Part shown: piece after piece, positions 12,000-24,300 of the stretch
Numbering within the stretch: the stretch's first letter is position 1
Layout of the letters: the number at the start of each line of letters is the position of its first letter
NCBI RefSeq assembly: GCF_958979055.1
Contig: NC_084887.1
Span: 24,983,044-25,047,043 of the forward strand
Origin: Alnus glutinosa
Lineage: Eukaryota; Streptophyta; Magnoliopsida; Fagales; Betulaceae
Direction of reading: 5' to 3'
Length of the DNA stretch: 64,000 bases
The notes under the pieces: generated by a model
The model's database searches: none
Seen by the model: the letters and a program-made list of their open reading frames with translations, nothing else
Told to the model about the DNA's origin: nothing
Position numbers and translations under genes: made by a program

Positions 12000-12805
12000 A
12001 ATGAATTCTTTTATGGTTGATGGTTATAATATTTTATGACTATGAAAGTACTATAATACCCCTGCTCTTCCTTTTCATTGCCTTTGACAATACTCTCTCC
12101 CGCGTTACCATACTACCCTGAAATGACAAATACACCCTCCAGCATTCAATAGTATCGCTTTTTTTAATTATTATTATTATTCTTATTTTTTTCCTCTTCG
12201 GAGTATGGGATATATATATATATATATACTATAAAAATTGTAATTTAAGATAAACGAAGATATACACTTTGTTTAAGCCTAATCAATTAGATTATAGTAA
12301 TATTTACAAGATTCTCGTATAATTAAGATGATGTAATACTTAAAATCAATTTTTGAACTAATAATTGTAAAAAAAAATTAAATAATAATTTTTACTGTTA
12401 AGTCATTTCAGGTCATCCTAATTATATAGCACAGAATCAATTACATAACAGTCTACTAAATAGCATGTTAGTATAATATTAGTTTTTTTGTGATTAGTTA
12501 CTTGTATAGAGTTGCTTCTCGTTATTAAAAAAAATATTTATACTTTATTAAATTAAAATGTTTTTATCTTTTCTTTCAAATTTTGAAACATGACATATTA
12601 AGTAAAATCAATTACTGTTACTTTTAAGGGGTCAAAATTAGCAGTGCAACCTAAATGGTTGTAATTTGCAAGAATAATCGGAAGAATAATCGGAAAATGT
12701 CCGTGCAAACTAAATGGTTGTAATTTGCAAACTTGAACAATGGAATATGCTTTAATTTAATTCATCAAAAAAAAATATATGCTTTAATTTGGCAATGATG
12801 ATTTA

Positions 12806-12847
<42 letters not shown>

Positions 12848-13196
12848 AATGATGATGTAATTGTAAAGGGGTAGATTATCATTACGCCTGCGCTATCTTT
12901 TGGGGGAAAATCAAAAAATCCCTACTCAATCCTGCTTCTTCTTTTTCTATTTTTATAGGTCAAAATTAAATAAATGGAGATATCACTAAAATTTCTCTTT
13001 TTTTTCTTTTCTTCTTTTTTTGTTTTTTTTCAGAATTGGTCAAAATATATTAATTAAACAATGTGAGTATTGAATTGCTGCGTTTGGTTACTTCTAAGAC
13101 TATTTGAATATAATGCGAGATTGTCTGAAGTTTCAGATTCCCTTGTACTATATAATATGCATTACAAGACTTCTTCTTCACGTGTATGATTACTTT

Positions 13197-13238
<42 letters not shown>

Positions 13239-13539
13239 CAAATTGTTATATAAGATTTCCTTAAATGAAATAAAATTCTATAGAAACTTATTTACCTACT
13301 TTTTCTTTCCATGAGCTTTTATTAACTTTGTAAAACTAGGGATGGTCAAAAATTCGAAATTCCGCCTCCCGACCCACTGGTCAAATTCCGACAAAGGCGA
13401 ATCAAGAGGAAAAAATGATTTTAAATTTCCAACCATGTCGATCCGACCCAATTACATAAAATATATATATATATATATTATAACAATTTTCTCTGCCATC
13501 TCACGAAGCCACTGCTGCTATTCACCTATTAATTAATTA

Positions 13540-13572
<33 letters not shown>

Positions 13573-15180
13573 TTTTTTTTAATGTGTGTAATCTTCTCTC
13601 AATCTCTCTTAATCACTTGTCCCAACTTCTTGAAGACAAAGAACTAGTGCAACCTCGCTTTGGCCTCCAACTTATCAATGGTGGAAATTGGCAAAAATGA
13701 CCTCCAACGGAAGGATGTCAGAGGTCATTCCGACATTTCACCTCCGTCTCTTTTGTTGTCAAGCCCTAAAACTTACACGTGAGGAAAATGGTAAGAATAG
13801 TAATTAAATAATTAAATCAATAATTTTTTATTAGTTTCAACTTTTAAAATAATGGATGATTTAATTCACCCAAAAAAAAATAATAATAATGGATGATTTA
13901 ACAAAAAAAAAAAAAAAAATCACGGATATCCTTTAAAAGTTCAGATCCAATCCCTGGCGGCCTTTAACGACCAGATCCCTGTAGGCTGTAGCCTGTAGGT
14001 TGTAGCCATCGTTCCTTCCAAAATCAGGAGGAGGATGACTGGGGGCCTGAAAATTTGAGAAACTTCTTGCTTGGAGCCTTGGACCCAGAGTTTGTCCATG
14101 TCCGTGCAGAGGGCCCATCCCATTTTTTCAAGAAGGGCCCTATTAAGATCACCTTCCTCAAGTTCTGTTGTGTTTTGCCTCCAAAATTTTTGCTGGATAA
14201 TTTTTTGTGATTAGCTTAAATTATAAGTAGTATTTTATTTTTAAAATATTTTTCTACTAATTAATAATTACACAAGATAATTTTAATTTTTTTTAATAAT
14301 CAAAATAAGGACATTTTCAAAATACTTTGATCAACTTTAATTTTTCATTCGACATAACTGTTAAAATTAACGGATGTAACAAAATAATAACAGATAAACA
14401 ATTTAAAGAGCCAAATCATTGCATTTGTCAGTTCTTCATGCTTCATAAAAAAAAAAAATAACTATTACTTAAAAGAGCTAAATAATATTTAAGCATTTTG
14501 TTTTGTAAAAAATTTAAAATTAAATCTGAACTCTTAAAAAAAAAAAAAACAAATACACTGTAATTTTTTTTTTGAGCACTTAAAAAAGAAAAACAAATGG
14601 TAAAAACCGACAAGCAAATTCCATTAGGTTTGCATTAGATGCCCTCTCAGCCTCTCACTCTCAAACTTTCTTTCTTTTCCCATCTCTTGCAACCTTGCTC
14701 CTTGCATGTGAAGAACGCGCAACCACTATCACCCAATGGAAAGAAGAATAAAGTGATTGGATTTGACGTAAATACAGACTTTTGAGAGCGCATGGGTCCC
14801 GCCAAATCTGACTTTTCCAGTAGATATCTGAGCCGTCCATTTATCCCTATTTACATCCGACGCTCACGATCCTCCATTCACAAGTTTACTCGCGAGGTTA
14901 AAAGGGCATTTTCGGTTAAATGAATGAAAGTTTACAAGCTCCACCGCGGTGGCAAGGTCGTAGTTTCACCAGATCACTAGGGCTACAATCGTCATTCCTC
15001 TAGTTGGCTCCACTTAGCGCTTAAAAAAACGCGGCGGGGTGGGAAAAGTATATTCGGATATCCCAAAAGAATGAAAGGAATGATTCCAAGCGTGCACCGG
15101 ATATCCGCCCAAATGGGCAAGGCCCACATGTGCCACGTATGCGTACGAATTTAAATGACGTGGAGAGATTAATGGTTGAT
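12000..15180. other. AT-rich intergenic DNA
   Basis: No gene recognised. It contains a 36-base A-run at about 12811-12846, (TA)n at 13201-13235, (ATT)n at about 13541-13572, and a duplicated stretch around TAAATGGTTGTAATTTGC (12650-12740). The segment 14750-15150 is less AT-rich and looks promoter-like (several ACG/CACG elements), yet no gene follows it; the next feature is a transposable element. Confidence 0.55.
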
Positions 15181-15186
15181 GTTTAA

Positions 15187-16239
15187 GAGCATCAGCATTG
15201 AACTCTCTAATTTAAACTTTTCACTAAATATTAGAGAAAGTTGTCAAAAACACTTCTGTATTGAACTCTCTATCCTTTCTCCAAATTACCTCATGTCAGA
15301 AAACCTCTCTAAATTTAACCCTCACAATTTTTACGCCATTTAATAAAAAATATCATTTTATTCTGCTTCCCGCATTTTTCCTTGCCTTCCGTCTTCCCTT
15401 CCATTTCTCTCGAGTGCCTTCCGTCTTCACTTTCTCCCCATTTGCTCAAAGAAAGTCTGGGAGAACCTTGTGAAAATCTGGATCTGGACAATATAAATCC
15501 GGACGTTCGTCGGTGGTCTCCATGTCCTCTACCGTCCAATCCCTCCCCCTCCTCACCTTCTTCTTCCTCCTCCTCTCCTCTGCGTTCACCTCCGAGTCAG
15601 ATCACAAGGTAAAGTTGCTCTCTCTCTGTTCATCTACCTCTAGTTCCTCTCTATGATGGAGGCAGAAGGTTCTGTGCGTCTGTTTATTGAAAAAAGAAGG
15701 AAAGAAAAATTAAAAGCAGCAGAAAAAAAAAAAAAAAAAAAATCAGTGAAGAATAAGTAGTTTCGATTGTGCGTTTCATGGTTTTGGATGGTTTGTTTGT
15801 AGGGTGTTCATTTTTGGGAAGAATCAAGACTTGGTGGAAAGGAAATTGGGGATTTTACTGGGAAAAAATTCATGGGTCTGGTGAGATTTGGGCTAATTTG
15901 TGGAACTTAAAAGTGGGTAGGTGATAATTTGGGGGTTTTGGGCATAATTTTTGATCTGTAAGTTTGATTCTGTCTCTTTTCACTTCTACAAATTGGGTGT
16001 TATTATGTTGGTGTTTGGCTGATTGTGGTGGGATTTTTTTTGTAGGAAAATTTTATGTCCATACAGTTAAGTTGGTTGGTTTCAAAACTAATAAAAAACA
16101 ATATATAATTAAAATAGATAAATATTTAGAGAGTTTGATGTAGGAAGTGTTTTAAAAGTAAGAGATAAAATAAAATAAAAAAAGTAAATTGTTTAGGTTA
16201 AATTTGAAAAAAAATTTGGAGAGCTTGACATGGATGCTC
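15187..16239. mobile_element. Non-autonomous Harbinger-like element carrying a captured exon (Pack-type), copy A
   Basis: Ends are GAGCATCAGCATTGAACTC on the left and, inverted, GAGCATCCATGTCAAGCTC on the right, flanked on both sides by TAA (15184-15186 and 16240-16242). A TAA/TTA target duplication is the PIF/Harbinger signature. Similarity between arms extends inward for about 100 bp or more (AAACACTTC...AACTCTCTA on both). The core is GC-richer and carries a gene fragment (next entry) plus intron-like sequence. No transposase coding. Confidence 0.7.
15522..15608 (+). pseudogene. Captured first exon, probably from a transmembrane 9 (TM9SF/nonaspanin) gene
   Basis: From an ATG at 15522, 29 codons encode a signal peptide (MSSTVQSLPLLTFFFLLLSS, then AFTS) followed by ESDHK, ending exactly at a splice donor (AAG|GTAAAG). 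Plant TM9SF/TMN proteins begin with a cleaved signal peptide followed by (S/D)SDHKYQ, so this looks like exon 1 plus the start of intron 1 of such a gene. The downstream stretch to about 15960 (T-rich, GT-rich, no frame) fits captured intron. The sequence lies inside the TIR element, and no later exons follow, so it is a fragment. The identification rests on a short motif. Confidence 0.5.
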
Positions 16240-17099
16240 TAAGGAGCTAATTGCGCAAGCACTCTGCGACACGTTGCAAAGGCATACTAGGCTGTGCAGT
16301 GAATGCTTGTCGTAATCAAGGCAATCAAAACGAATGGGGTTTTTGTTCGAAGGCCCACTGAAATTTCCTCGTCCGGCTTTTTTTTTGGAACGTTATTTGC
16401 CATTTGGGGCTGAACTGCCTTTGTATTATTGCATTTAATTGATGGCCCGGCCGACCTCTTTTTCCATTTATTTTAAGTTCTTTGAGGTCGCAGTTTTTGG
16501 CCAGGATTCAAGGTGTAGTCTATTTTGTAGCAAACTTCATTTTTTCAGGATTGTCATTTTCTTTCCTTTAACATTATTGAGTTGAGTCACAACAAAATTT
16601 AAAATTACATCAAAATTGAGAATTAAGGGGGTGTTTGAAAATAAATTAACTCTTTTTTTAAAAAAAAATTAAAATAATAATAATTTGAGTTTGATTCCAA
16701 TTTAGCTATTAACATATAACCATCCGTGATGGTGGTTTAGTAACCTCAAGAAAATTTTTAAAGTGGTTGGGTATGTACTAGACTGGGAGTTTGACTCTCG
16801 AAATGAGAATTCTCAACCCTATTAGTATTAGTTGCTTTAGGTCTCACTGATACTTGATGGGGACTTTATCAAGTTATGACTCAATCGAACTTGAAATAGC
16901 ATATGTGTTTCAAATATAATGGGTAAAAGATATAGACAAATAAATGACGATATACGAATGAGAGTATATAATTATGGCGAAGAGGTTGATTGAAGAAAAG
17001 ATTACCGTTGATATAATAGGGTAAACGATAGATTTGTATATGGTGCAAAAAAACGATGCAAATAAGAAGAAATACTTATATATATATATATATTATTAT

Positions 17100-18000
17100 T
17101 ATTTTTTTTTTGAGAGAAAGTTAGAACTTTCATTACTGGGAATAACATTACAACAGAACACACCATAAAGGCAAACATAATCAACCACCCCAAGGGTGTA
17201 CAACCAACATGAGTCAAAACTCATGTAACTACAGACAGTTGCTACTAAACAAATCAAGCCAATAGAATGTTGTCTATGCGTTGACATAAAACTTTACTTG
17301 AATAAGGAATCAGTCACACATTCTGAGCTACAACCAATGATTAGATTAATACAAGCACAGAGCAAACTGTCATAAGAAACATACAACAACCCAACAACAA
17401 AAGATCAACACGGAAAACCAGCGTCAGAAAACACCGTCACCGGCGGCGGCGTGTGGAACACATGCACCCCACCAGGGACCTCCCTCTTCGACTGATGACC
17501 GCCGGAGACACCCGAATCACCGAACACCACCAGCCGCACCCTCTAAGTCATGTCGTAGCCCTCACGCGCCGATACAAGGAGTGACCTCCCTGGCGAGTGC
17601 TGGCCACGCGCCGAGCAGGAACACACGGCCGAGGCTGGAGGCTGCTGAACCAAAAGAGGCCGGCGACTACCGTGGAGAGGTGCGTGTCTTGAGAAATCCG
17701 GCCGAAGTGAGTAGATCTGACTCCAAAGAAAACACCAAGGTGGCACGGTCAGATGCTTCGTCGGAGACACACCAAGAAGCCACTCCCCAACACCAAAACT
17801 CCCATGAAATCTTTTGTCAAGGGACTACAACTACCACCGGAAAACTAAGAGGACAAAAAACTCCACAGCCCTAATGGCTGGAAAACATATCACATTCACA
17901 ATAACAAAACAAAAAAAAACTCCCTAGCCCAAGAAAAGTTAAGAGAGAACCACCCCCAGGAGGGGGAAGGCGTGGAAGCCTCCCCCCCCCAAAAAAAAGA
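17100..18000 (-). mobile_element. Non-coding LINE-like retroelement, A-tail at its left end
   Basis: Read on the minus strand the element ends AGTTCTAACTTTCTCTC followed by an A-run (T-run at about 17102-17112), as target-primed retrotransposons do. The body shares motifs with the insertion at 42069-43095: GGAGTCAGATCTAC versus GGAGCCAGATCTAC, CAAGACACGCACC versus CAAGACACGCGCC, and GGGAGGCTTCC near the 5' end. No reverse transcriptase frame is present. The 5' limit (about 18000-18060) is uncertain because other insertions abut it. Confidence 0.6.
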
Positions 18001-18543
18001 GTAATGATAGGCAGAAGCCATCTTGCCGGCCCTTTCCTACGTGGAAAGGGCCATTTCACGTTTTAGAGTATTTTTTTTAAAAAATTTCAAAATTTGAAAA
18101 CAAAATCACTGCAACACTCAATTTTCTCATTTTTGTTCCCCGCGCTTCCCTCCAAATTTTCCCTCCCTCTCTCCATCTACCAATTTTCTTCCCACCATCG
18201 ACCACCAAGCACGACCCGCCACCGCCGTTCTCCACGCACGACCCGCCACCGTCGTTCTCCATCTTTAGCCAACTCCGTCGTTCTTCCAGTTCCGGCTGTC
18301 TTCCATCTACGGCCGTCTTCCAGTTCCGGTCGTCGTCCATCTCCAGCCGTCTTCCAGTTCCGGCGACCATTCAAAACCAGTGTAGTACGTCTTCTTCTCT
18401 GTAACCAATTTTTTGGTCCCCAAAACCACTACAAACGGCCACCGTCGTTCTCCATCTCCGGCCAAAACCCAACCACCGTGCGATCTCCATCTCCGACAGA
18501 ACGACCGCCGCCGAGGTCCCCTAGTTCCGGCCCAGATTTCCCC

Positions 18544-18797
18544 CATTTCCGGCTCTGGTACCGATCTCCCCCATTTTTGCGTTTTTTCAGTTGTTTTCAA
18601 ATTTGCTTTTTTTAGTTCCTTGCTGTGATTTGTGGTTTTTTGCTATTAGGTTTCTGGTTATAAAATGCCTTAATACTATATGGGGGAAACCCAATAGCAA
18701 AAAACCACAAATCATAGCAAGGAACCAAAAAAAAGCAAATCTGAAAACAACTGAAAAAATGCAAAAATGGGGGAGATCGGTACCAAAGCCGGAAATG
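18544..18797. repeat. Near-perfect inverted repeat, 107-bp arms with about 40-bp loop
   Basis: Left arm 18544-18650 and right arm 18691-18797 are reverse complements with only a few mismatches. They contain GGTACCGATCTCCCCCATTT and its inverse, and CAAATTTGC...AAACCACAAAT motifs. The preceding 18090-18540 is GC-rich with tandem CCGTCGTTCTCCATCT-type units that open long spurious frames on both strands. The block is missing from duplicated unit 2. Confidence 0.85.
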
Positions 18798-19705
18798 CAA
18801 TACGTCACTCTTAATAAAAAAAAAAATTAATATATTAAAAATTTAAAACTTCTTATGTACCGAAAAGATGCGTAATAATTTTATAGACTAAGTTCTCCAA
18901 GTTGGAGTGGAATCCGGTCACCTTACTCATGAGGAGATAGATCATTAGAAATGAATTTCTTTTTTTCCTATAAACTAGTTGATTTTAAAAATGATTTGTC
19001 CGGTATTGTACTCAATTATATTTCCTTATTTTAAGTGATTTTTTTATTTTTTATTTTTATGTATTTGTTTATATACGTATTGGATGCTAATAATAACATC
19101 ATTTTGTGTTTAAAGAAATGATTGTTGTACAATTTCAACGTTTTTTTTAAATTAATTATTGAATTTATTTGTTTACATATAAGTCTAAATATTTAATAAT
19201 TAATTTTAAAAAAAAATTATTAAAATTATAAACGTATCATATGTCTCTTGACTGCCCCCGTTGGCCACAAAATATCGTAATCTCCGCCCAACCAATGGGA
19301 AGAAAGAAACACGAAGGAAAAAAGAAAAAAAGAAGCAATTCTAATAATAATACGCAACCCCTGACCAAATCAGCTCCTTCTAAGGTAACGTGAACGACAT
19401 TGCCTTTTCTTTTATTTTTTTATTTTTTTATTTTTTTTATTTAAAAAAACCAATTTTTTTTTTAAATATATATTTTAAGTTTTTAATTTTTAATATGTTA
19501 ATATATTTTTTATTAAGGGTGTCACATGTCGCGTTTTTATTAGACTGACGTGACATCCTAACGATTTTTGTTAAGTTTGTGGAAGAAAAACGATTTTACG
19601 GAATAATTTGTAATTTTCGCCTATCACATGACCTTATAATTATTTTTTATACCATAATGAGTGATTTGTAATTTAGGCCAATCACATGGACCAATGATGC
19701 AAATT
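18798..19705. mobile_element. Long-TIR element, left arm truncated (partner of 33505-34820)
   Basis: Colinear with the intact element in unit 2. The right arm (about 19480-19705) is present, while the outer left arm has been replaced by the hairpin block ending at 18797. No coding capacity. Confidence 0.6.
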
Positions 19706-19710
19706 TTCCT

Positions 19711-20186
19711 AATTTTTAAAAGGAAAACTTCACCTGACCCATTTGAATTTTTATCATATTTGCAATTGCCTTCATAAATTTCAAAAACTCTCAATTTAAT
19801 GTATCAATCTTTCAATTCCACTCCCCCGTTAGGATTTTTTGTTAAATCTTAATGGATGAGTGTCAAAATTCTCAAAATGCCCATCATTTTTTTTAAGGTA
19901 AAAAAAAGAAAAAAAAATTGCATGAATTTAACGTTGGTCAGAATTTAATAGAATTTACAAAAACACCCACGCTTGAATCTTTGGATTTATTTATTTTTAT
20001 TTTTTTTTTAAAAAAAAACATTTTGAAAATTTTGACAAGATTAAACGGATTGATAAAAAAAAAAATAAATAAAACAAATTGAAATATTGATACACTAAAT
20101 TGAGAGTTTTTTTAATTTTATAGAGATAATTGCAAAAGCAGTGACAATTCAAAAAGATTAAATAAAATTTCATCTTTTTAAAATTA
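19711..20186. mobile_element. Long-TIR MITE, family 1
   Basis: Inverted ends around TTTTTAAAAGGAAAACTTCA and TTTTAAAAAGATGAAATTT, with inner arms matching across TCTCAATTT-TATCAAT and GTCAAAATTCTCAAAAT. Same family as 7206-7650. It sits about 450 bp upstream of the TBL TATA box and has an orthologous copy in unit 2. Confidence 0.6.
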
Positions 20187-20632
20187 GTGTTGTAATGGGT
20201 ACTATAACTTTTGTTACAAATTCTTACAAAACTAATAGTTTACGTAACATTTGACACTTATGTTAATCACTAAAATATGAACTGTTACATGATACTTATG
20301 GATGGCAGTTTGAGAGAGTAGGTATCACATGATAAATACGTTGACACATCATTAAAAAAAAATATAAATATAATGACATCATTAATACCAATAACATTAA
20401 ATTTGTCCATTGAATAGTTATCTCCTCGATCTAAAATGTGTGGTGTCTTGTACCCTCTATCGCTCTCTCTCTCTCGCCCCATTTTGCACGCCTGTTTGAT
20501 GTATCAAACTCAACTCCTCGTCTTTCATAAAGGAATAAAGGAATGAAGGAACCATGAAAGGAAGTTCTTCAATTCCTTGTACTGTATATTTTTCATATTC
20601 GATCATTTTCGCATTTTAAATTCACTTCCGAA

Positions 20633-20639
20633 TATAAAA
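20633..20639 (+). promoter_or_regulatory. TATA box of TBL copy 1
   Basis: TATAAAA lies 5 bases before an in-frame ATG at 20644 and 56 bases before the ATG at 20695. Plant transcription normally starts about 30 bases after the TATA box (near 20665), so the first ATG would not be in the mRNA. This decides the start codon at 20695. Confidence 0.7.
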
Positions 20640-20694
20640 GCTGATGATCATCGCCTCCCTCTCTCTCACACGAACACACAGTTGGGTACCCGCA

Positions 20695-21346
20695 ATGGCG
20701 GCTAATATTGCTCTTGCACTCGTCCTCGTTCTGCCATTGTTGCAGCTGGTAAATGGGGAGCATAAGATTGATGATTATAGAGGGAGATGTGATCTGTACG
20801 ATGGAAGATGGGTTTACGATAATTCATATCCGCTTTACAACTTGAGTCATTGCAGCTTCGTACTGAAGCAATTTGCTTGCCAGAGGAACGGTCGGCCGGA
20901 CAAACTCTATCTCAAGTATAGGTGGCAACCGTCTGCATGCAACTTGCCAAGGTACCATATTGTTTTTACATGGGCTGGCCAGTGGCCCCTCACCCCGGCC
21001 AGTAAAGTTTTATATATATATATAACTTACCCTAAGCTCAATAAATTAAATAAAGTACAAAAAAATTTCCATGAACTTTTTAAGCCCAAATTCAAGCTAG
21101 TTCCCCCAAAAACATTTATATGGTGATCATTTGGTGCCCCCAAGAAAATTATATAGAAAAGGCTTGGTCTATCACAGCAAAATTCTTGAAATGAAGAAAA
21201 AATAAAGTTTATGGATTTTTTAAATCTAAACCCAAAAACTTCGGCTAGCCACCAAAACTTTCAAAAAATAAAAAATAAAATTTCTTATGATGGCCCGACC
21301 GGCCGACCCCCTAGAAAAATTAAACATGACATGATACGTTTTCACC

Positions 21347-21377
<31 letters not shown>

Positions 21378-24300
21378 CGCCTATTCATTACTGTTCTTCA
21401 AAGCTTCCTTCCCTCTTGCTGTCAGCTCTTCACTTTCTTTTCAGTTTTCTACCTCCGTGCCTTCACGCGCGTTCTTCTTTTTCTTTATTTTTTTTTATCC
21501 ATAAAAAATAATTCAAAACCTGAAAAATACATATTACAGAGGACTAAAGTATTGTTGAGGAGATCTCCATATTCGATAAATCATCTTCGATCCTCTTCTC
21601 TGATTCTAATCTTCTTCTTCTCTCTTAGCTAATTTCATAGTACTATATTATTTTAGTCAGGTTATAAATAATAGATCGAGTTAACTACTTTATCGATCTG
21701 TTCAATTGTATTCATTAGGTCCCACATATGCCATATCCACATTGACAAACAACATAAAACTTGTTAAATTGTTAGGTTGCCAAGGTGGTTTATTGTCTTT
21801 GAGTTAGCTTGTCCCATTTGCTTTCGGTAAAACGAGACATTTGACATATTCATTCACACACTTTTGGAGTACCATCCATGACTTTTAGACTAACCGATTA
21901 ATACATTCACCAATTATCCAAAATGAAGTATATATAAATAAATATTAATAAATCAAGCTTACTAACCCACACTATTAACAACCTAATTAATTCAGTTAAA
22001 ATATTTGTTTATGCAGGTTCAATGGTGTAACTTTCTTAAGGAGATATAGAAATAAGCGCATCCTGTTTGTTGGAGATTCATTGTGTTTGAACCAATGGCA
22101 ATCACTGGCATGCATGCTTCATTCAGCTACGCCACATTCTGAGTACAAGTTTGAGAAGACAGGTTCCCTCCGGACATTCACATTCACGGTAAGATCAATT
22201 TTCAATGAAAGAAATATAATAAGTTTCGAGGGTTATTTTTGGAACTTCATCACATATTATTATTTTTTTTTTTTTTGTCTCCAACTATTTTGCTTTGTCT
22301 TGAAGTTTTAAGGTTATATTAGTATTTTTTTTTTCTTTTTTATCTCCAAGTATTTTTATTACAATCCTAAGTGTCTCACATGGCTTAAATTCAATTTTAA
22401 TCATGTGTATATAAGCTTTTAGACATCATTCATTTACAAGCCGGTTTTCAATAATGAATTCTACCTAAAGATTGTATCATTTGGTATTAGAACCGCTACC
22501 ATGTCGAGAATGAGATTGGACGCAGCTCATTGAGTATGAGATCGAATGAGTTGCGGCTTTGAAGTCAAATCCTAGAGGGAGCGACTTATAGGCTAGATTA
22601 AAATGTCTTGGTATCATATATGAGTATATTATTAAGTCATTGAATACTGATTGGTGAGTAGATCGACCAAAAGAGAAAAAGCATCATTAGGTCAATAGTG
22701 TCGATAAAGTGGGTGTTGCTGTGCACGTTGGCTGCAAAACGTGGTGGTATGTTACGATCCTAAGTGTCTCATATGGTTTAAGTGCAACTTAATCATATGT
22801 ATATAAGCTCTTAGGTACCCTCTCATTACAAATTGTTTTTTAAGGATGAGTTCTGTTAGTTAAAACAGTTTTCAGACTGGCAACACAAGCTTCTAGAAAG
22901 TTTTTGATATCTTTTCCTGTAAAACAGTAAGCTCCGTAAGGATGCTTCTTAGGGGTGACAGCTGGTCCCACTCTGATGCTTTAAGTCAATTCTTTGGATA
23001 ATCTGTATAAATGCCTTAATAATAATAATAATTTCAGTTAGGGGAATACCTGAAGGTAGGTCTGTATTTATACAAAAGGTGGGTGGAGTCAATTTTCCTC
23101 GAAAATGGCTGAAATTAGCTCTCTGATAGTAGGTCTCCACTTCTAAAACGTGGGTGTTCACACAGTCTAGAACATGGGTCTTCGTATCTTCCGGAACGTG
23201 GGATTCCACATGTCGGATGGGTGCGTCTCCTTGTGTCCATATCTTGCGTGCCCACGTTTCGAGGCATGATTGTCTAAAAATATGATTCCATTGAATCCTT
23301 TAAGATTCAAACTGTAATTAGATTGAAATACAAAAAAACAAACAAACAAACCTATTTTTGAAATGATTGATAAATATATACTAGCATTTCAAATGGTATT
23401 GGTCAAGCTCGGATTCAACTTTTAGATCTCTTAATTTATTTTCAAATAAAGTGATATCTTCTATATGAAGCAAATTTGGTGGTTACAAATTAATTAATTA
23501 GTAATTAACAAAGTTTAACGTTGTCTTGCATCCTATGTTATAAATATGCATGCAGGAGTACAATGTTTCTGTGATGCATCTATGGAATGCATTTTTGGTC
23601 GACATTGTTCCCAAGAGATACGGGCGGGTTTTGACCCTCAACAAGCTTGACACAAAAACATGGCAAGGAATTGATGTATTAATATTCAACACATGGCACC
23701 ACTGGCTCTACCCCGCAAGGAAACAACCGTACGTGAGATTTGCATAAATCTCTTCATTGTTTTTTATTTAACATAAGTTTTATTTCATCAACAACTAAAA
23801 TCTTTACTTAATTACTTAATTTAAGTACTCAAATTATAAAAAGTGTCAATTTATGATATCTAACTTTCAATTCTTTTCAATTCAAATCTCCGTTAAATTT
23901 TGTCAAAATTTCCAAAATGCCCCTCCTTTTTTTTTAGGAAAAAAAAATAAAATTGCAAGCATTTAGATGTTGGTCATAATGTAATGGAATTTGAAAAAAA
24001 TACCCATACTTGAATTTTTGAAAATTTTTACAATTTTTTTTTAAATAATAAACACGGGTATTTTGAAAAAAAAAAAAAAATTGGTTTAATTTTAACGGAA
24101 AATTCTAACTAATGGTTGGAATTTAAAAAAAAAAAAAAAATTGAAAGATAAATATTATAAATTAACACTTTTTAAAGTTTGAATATTTAATTACAAAATT
24201 TATAAAAAATCAGAAGTTATTAACGAAGTTTTCTCCGAAAGCAAAAAAATTGGAAAAAAGGGTTTGAGTACTTTTTGATTTGCATGATAGGTGGGATTTC

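Noticed and set aside
18094..18615. 173-codon frame rich in Pro, Arg and Ser
   Set aside because: It comes from tandem GC-rich repeats; long frames open on both strands at once and no domain is seen.
20644..20694. Upstream in-frame ATG extending the TBL N-terminus by 17 residues
   Set aside because: It lies only 5 bases after the TATA box, so it should precede the transcription start; the signal peptide begins at the later ATG.
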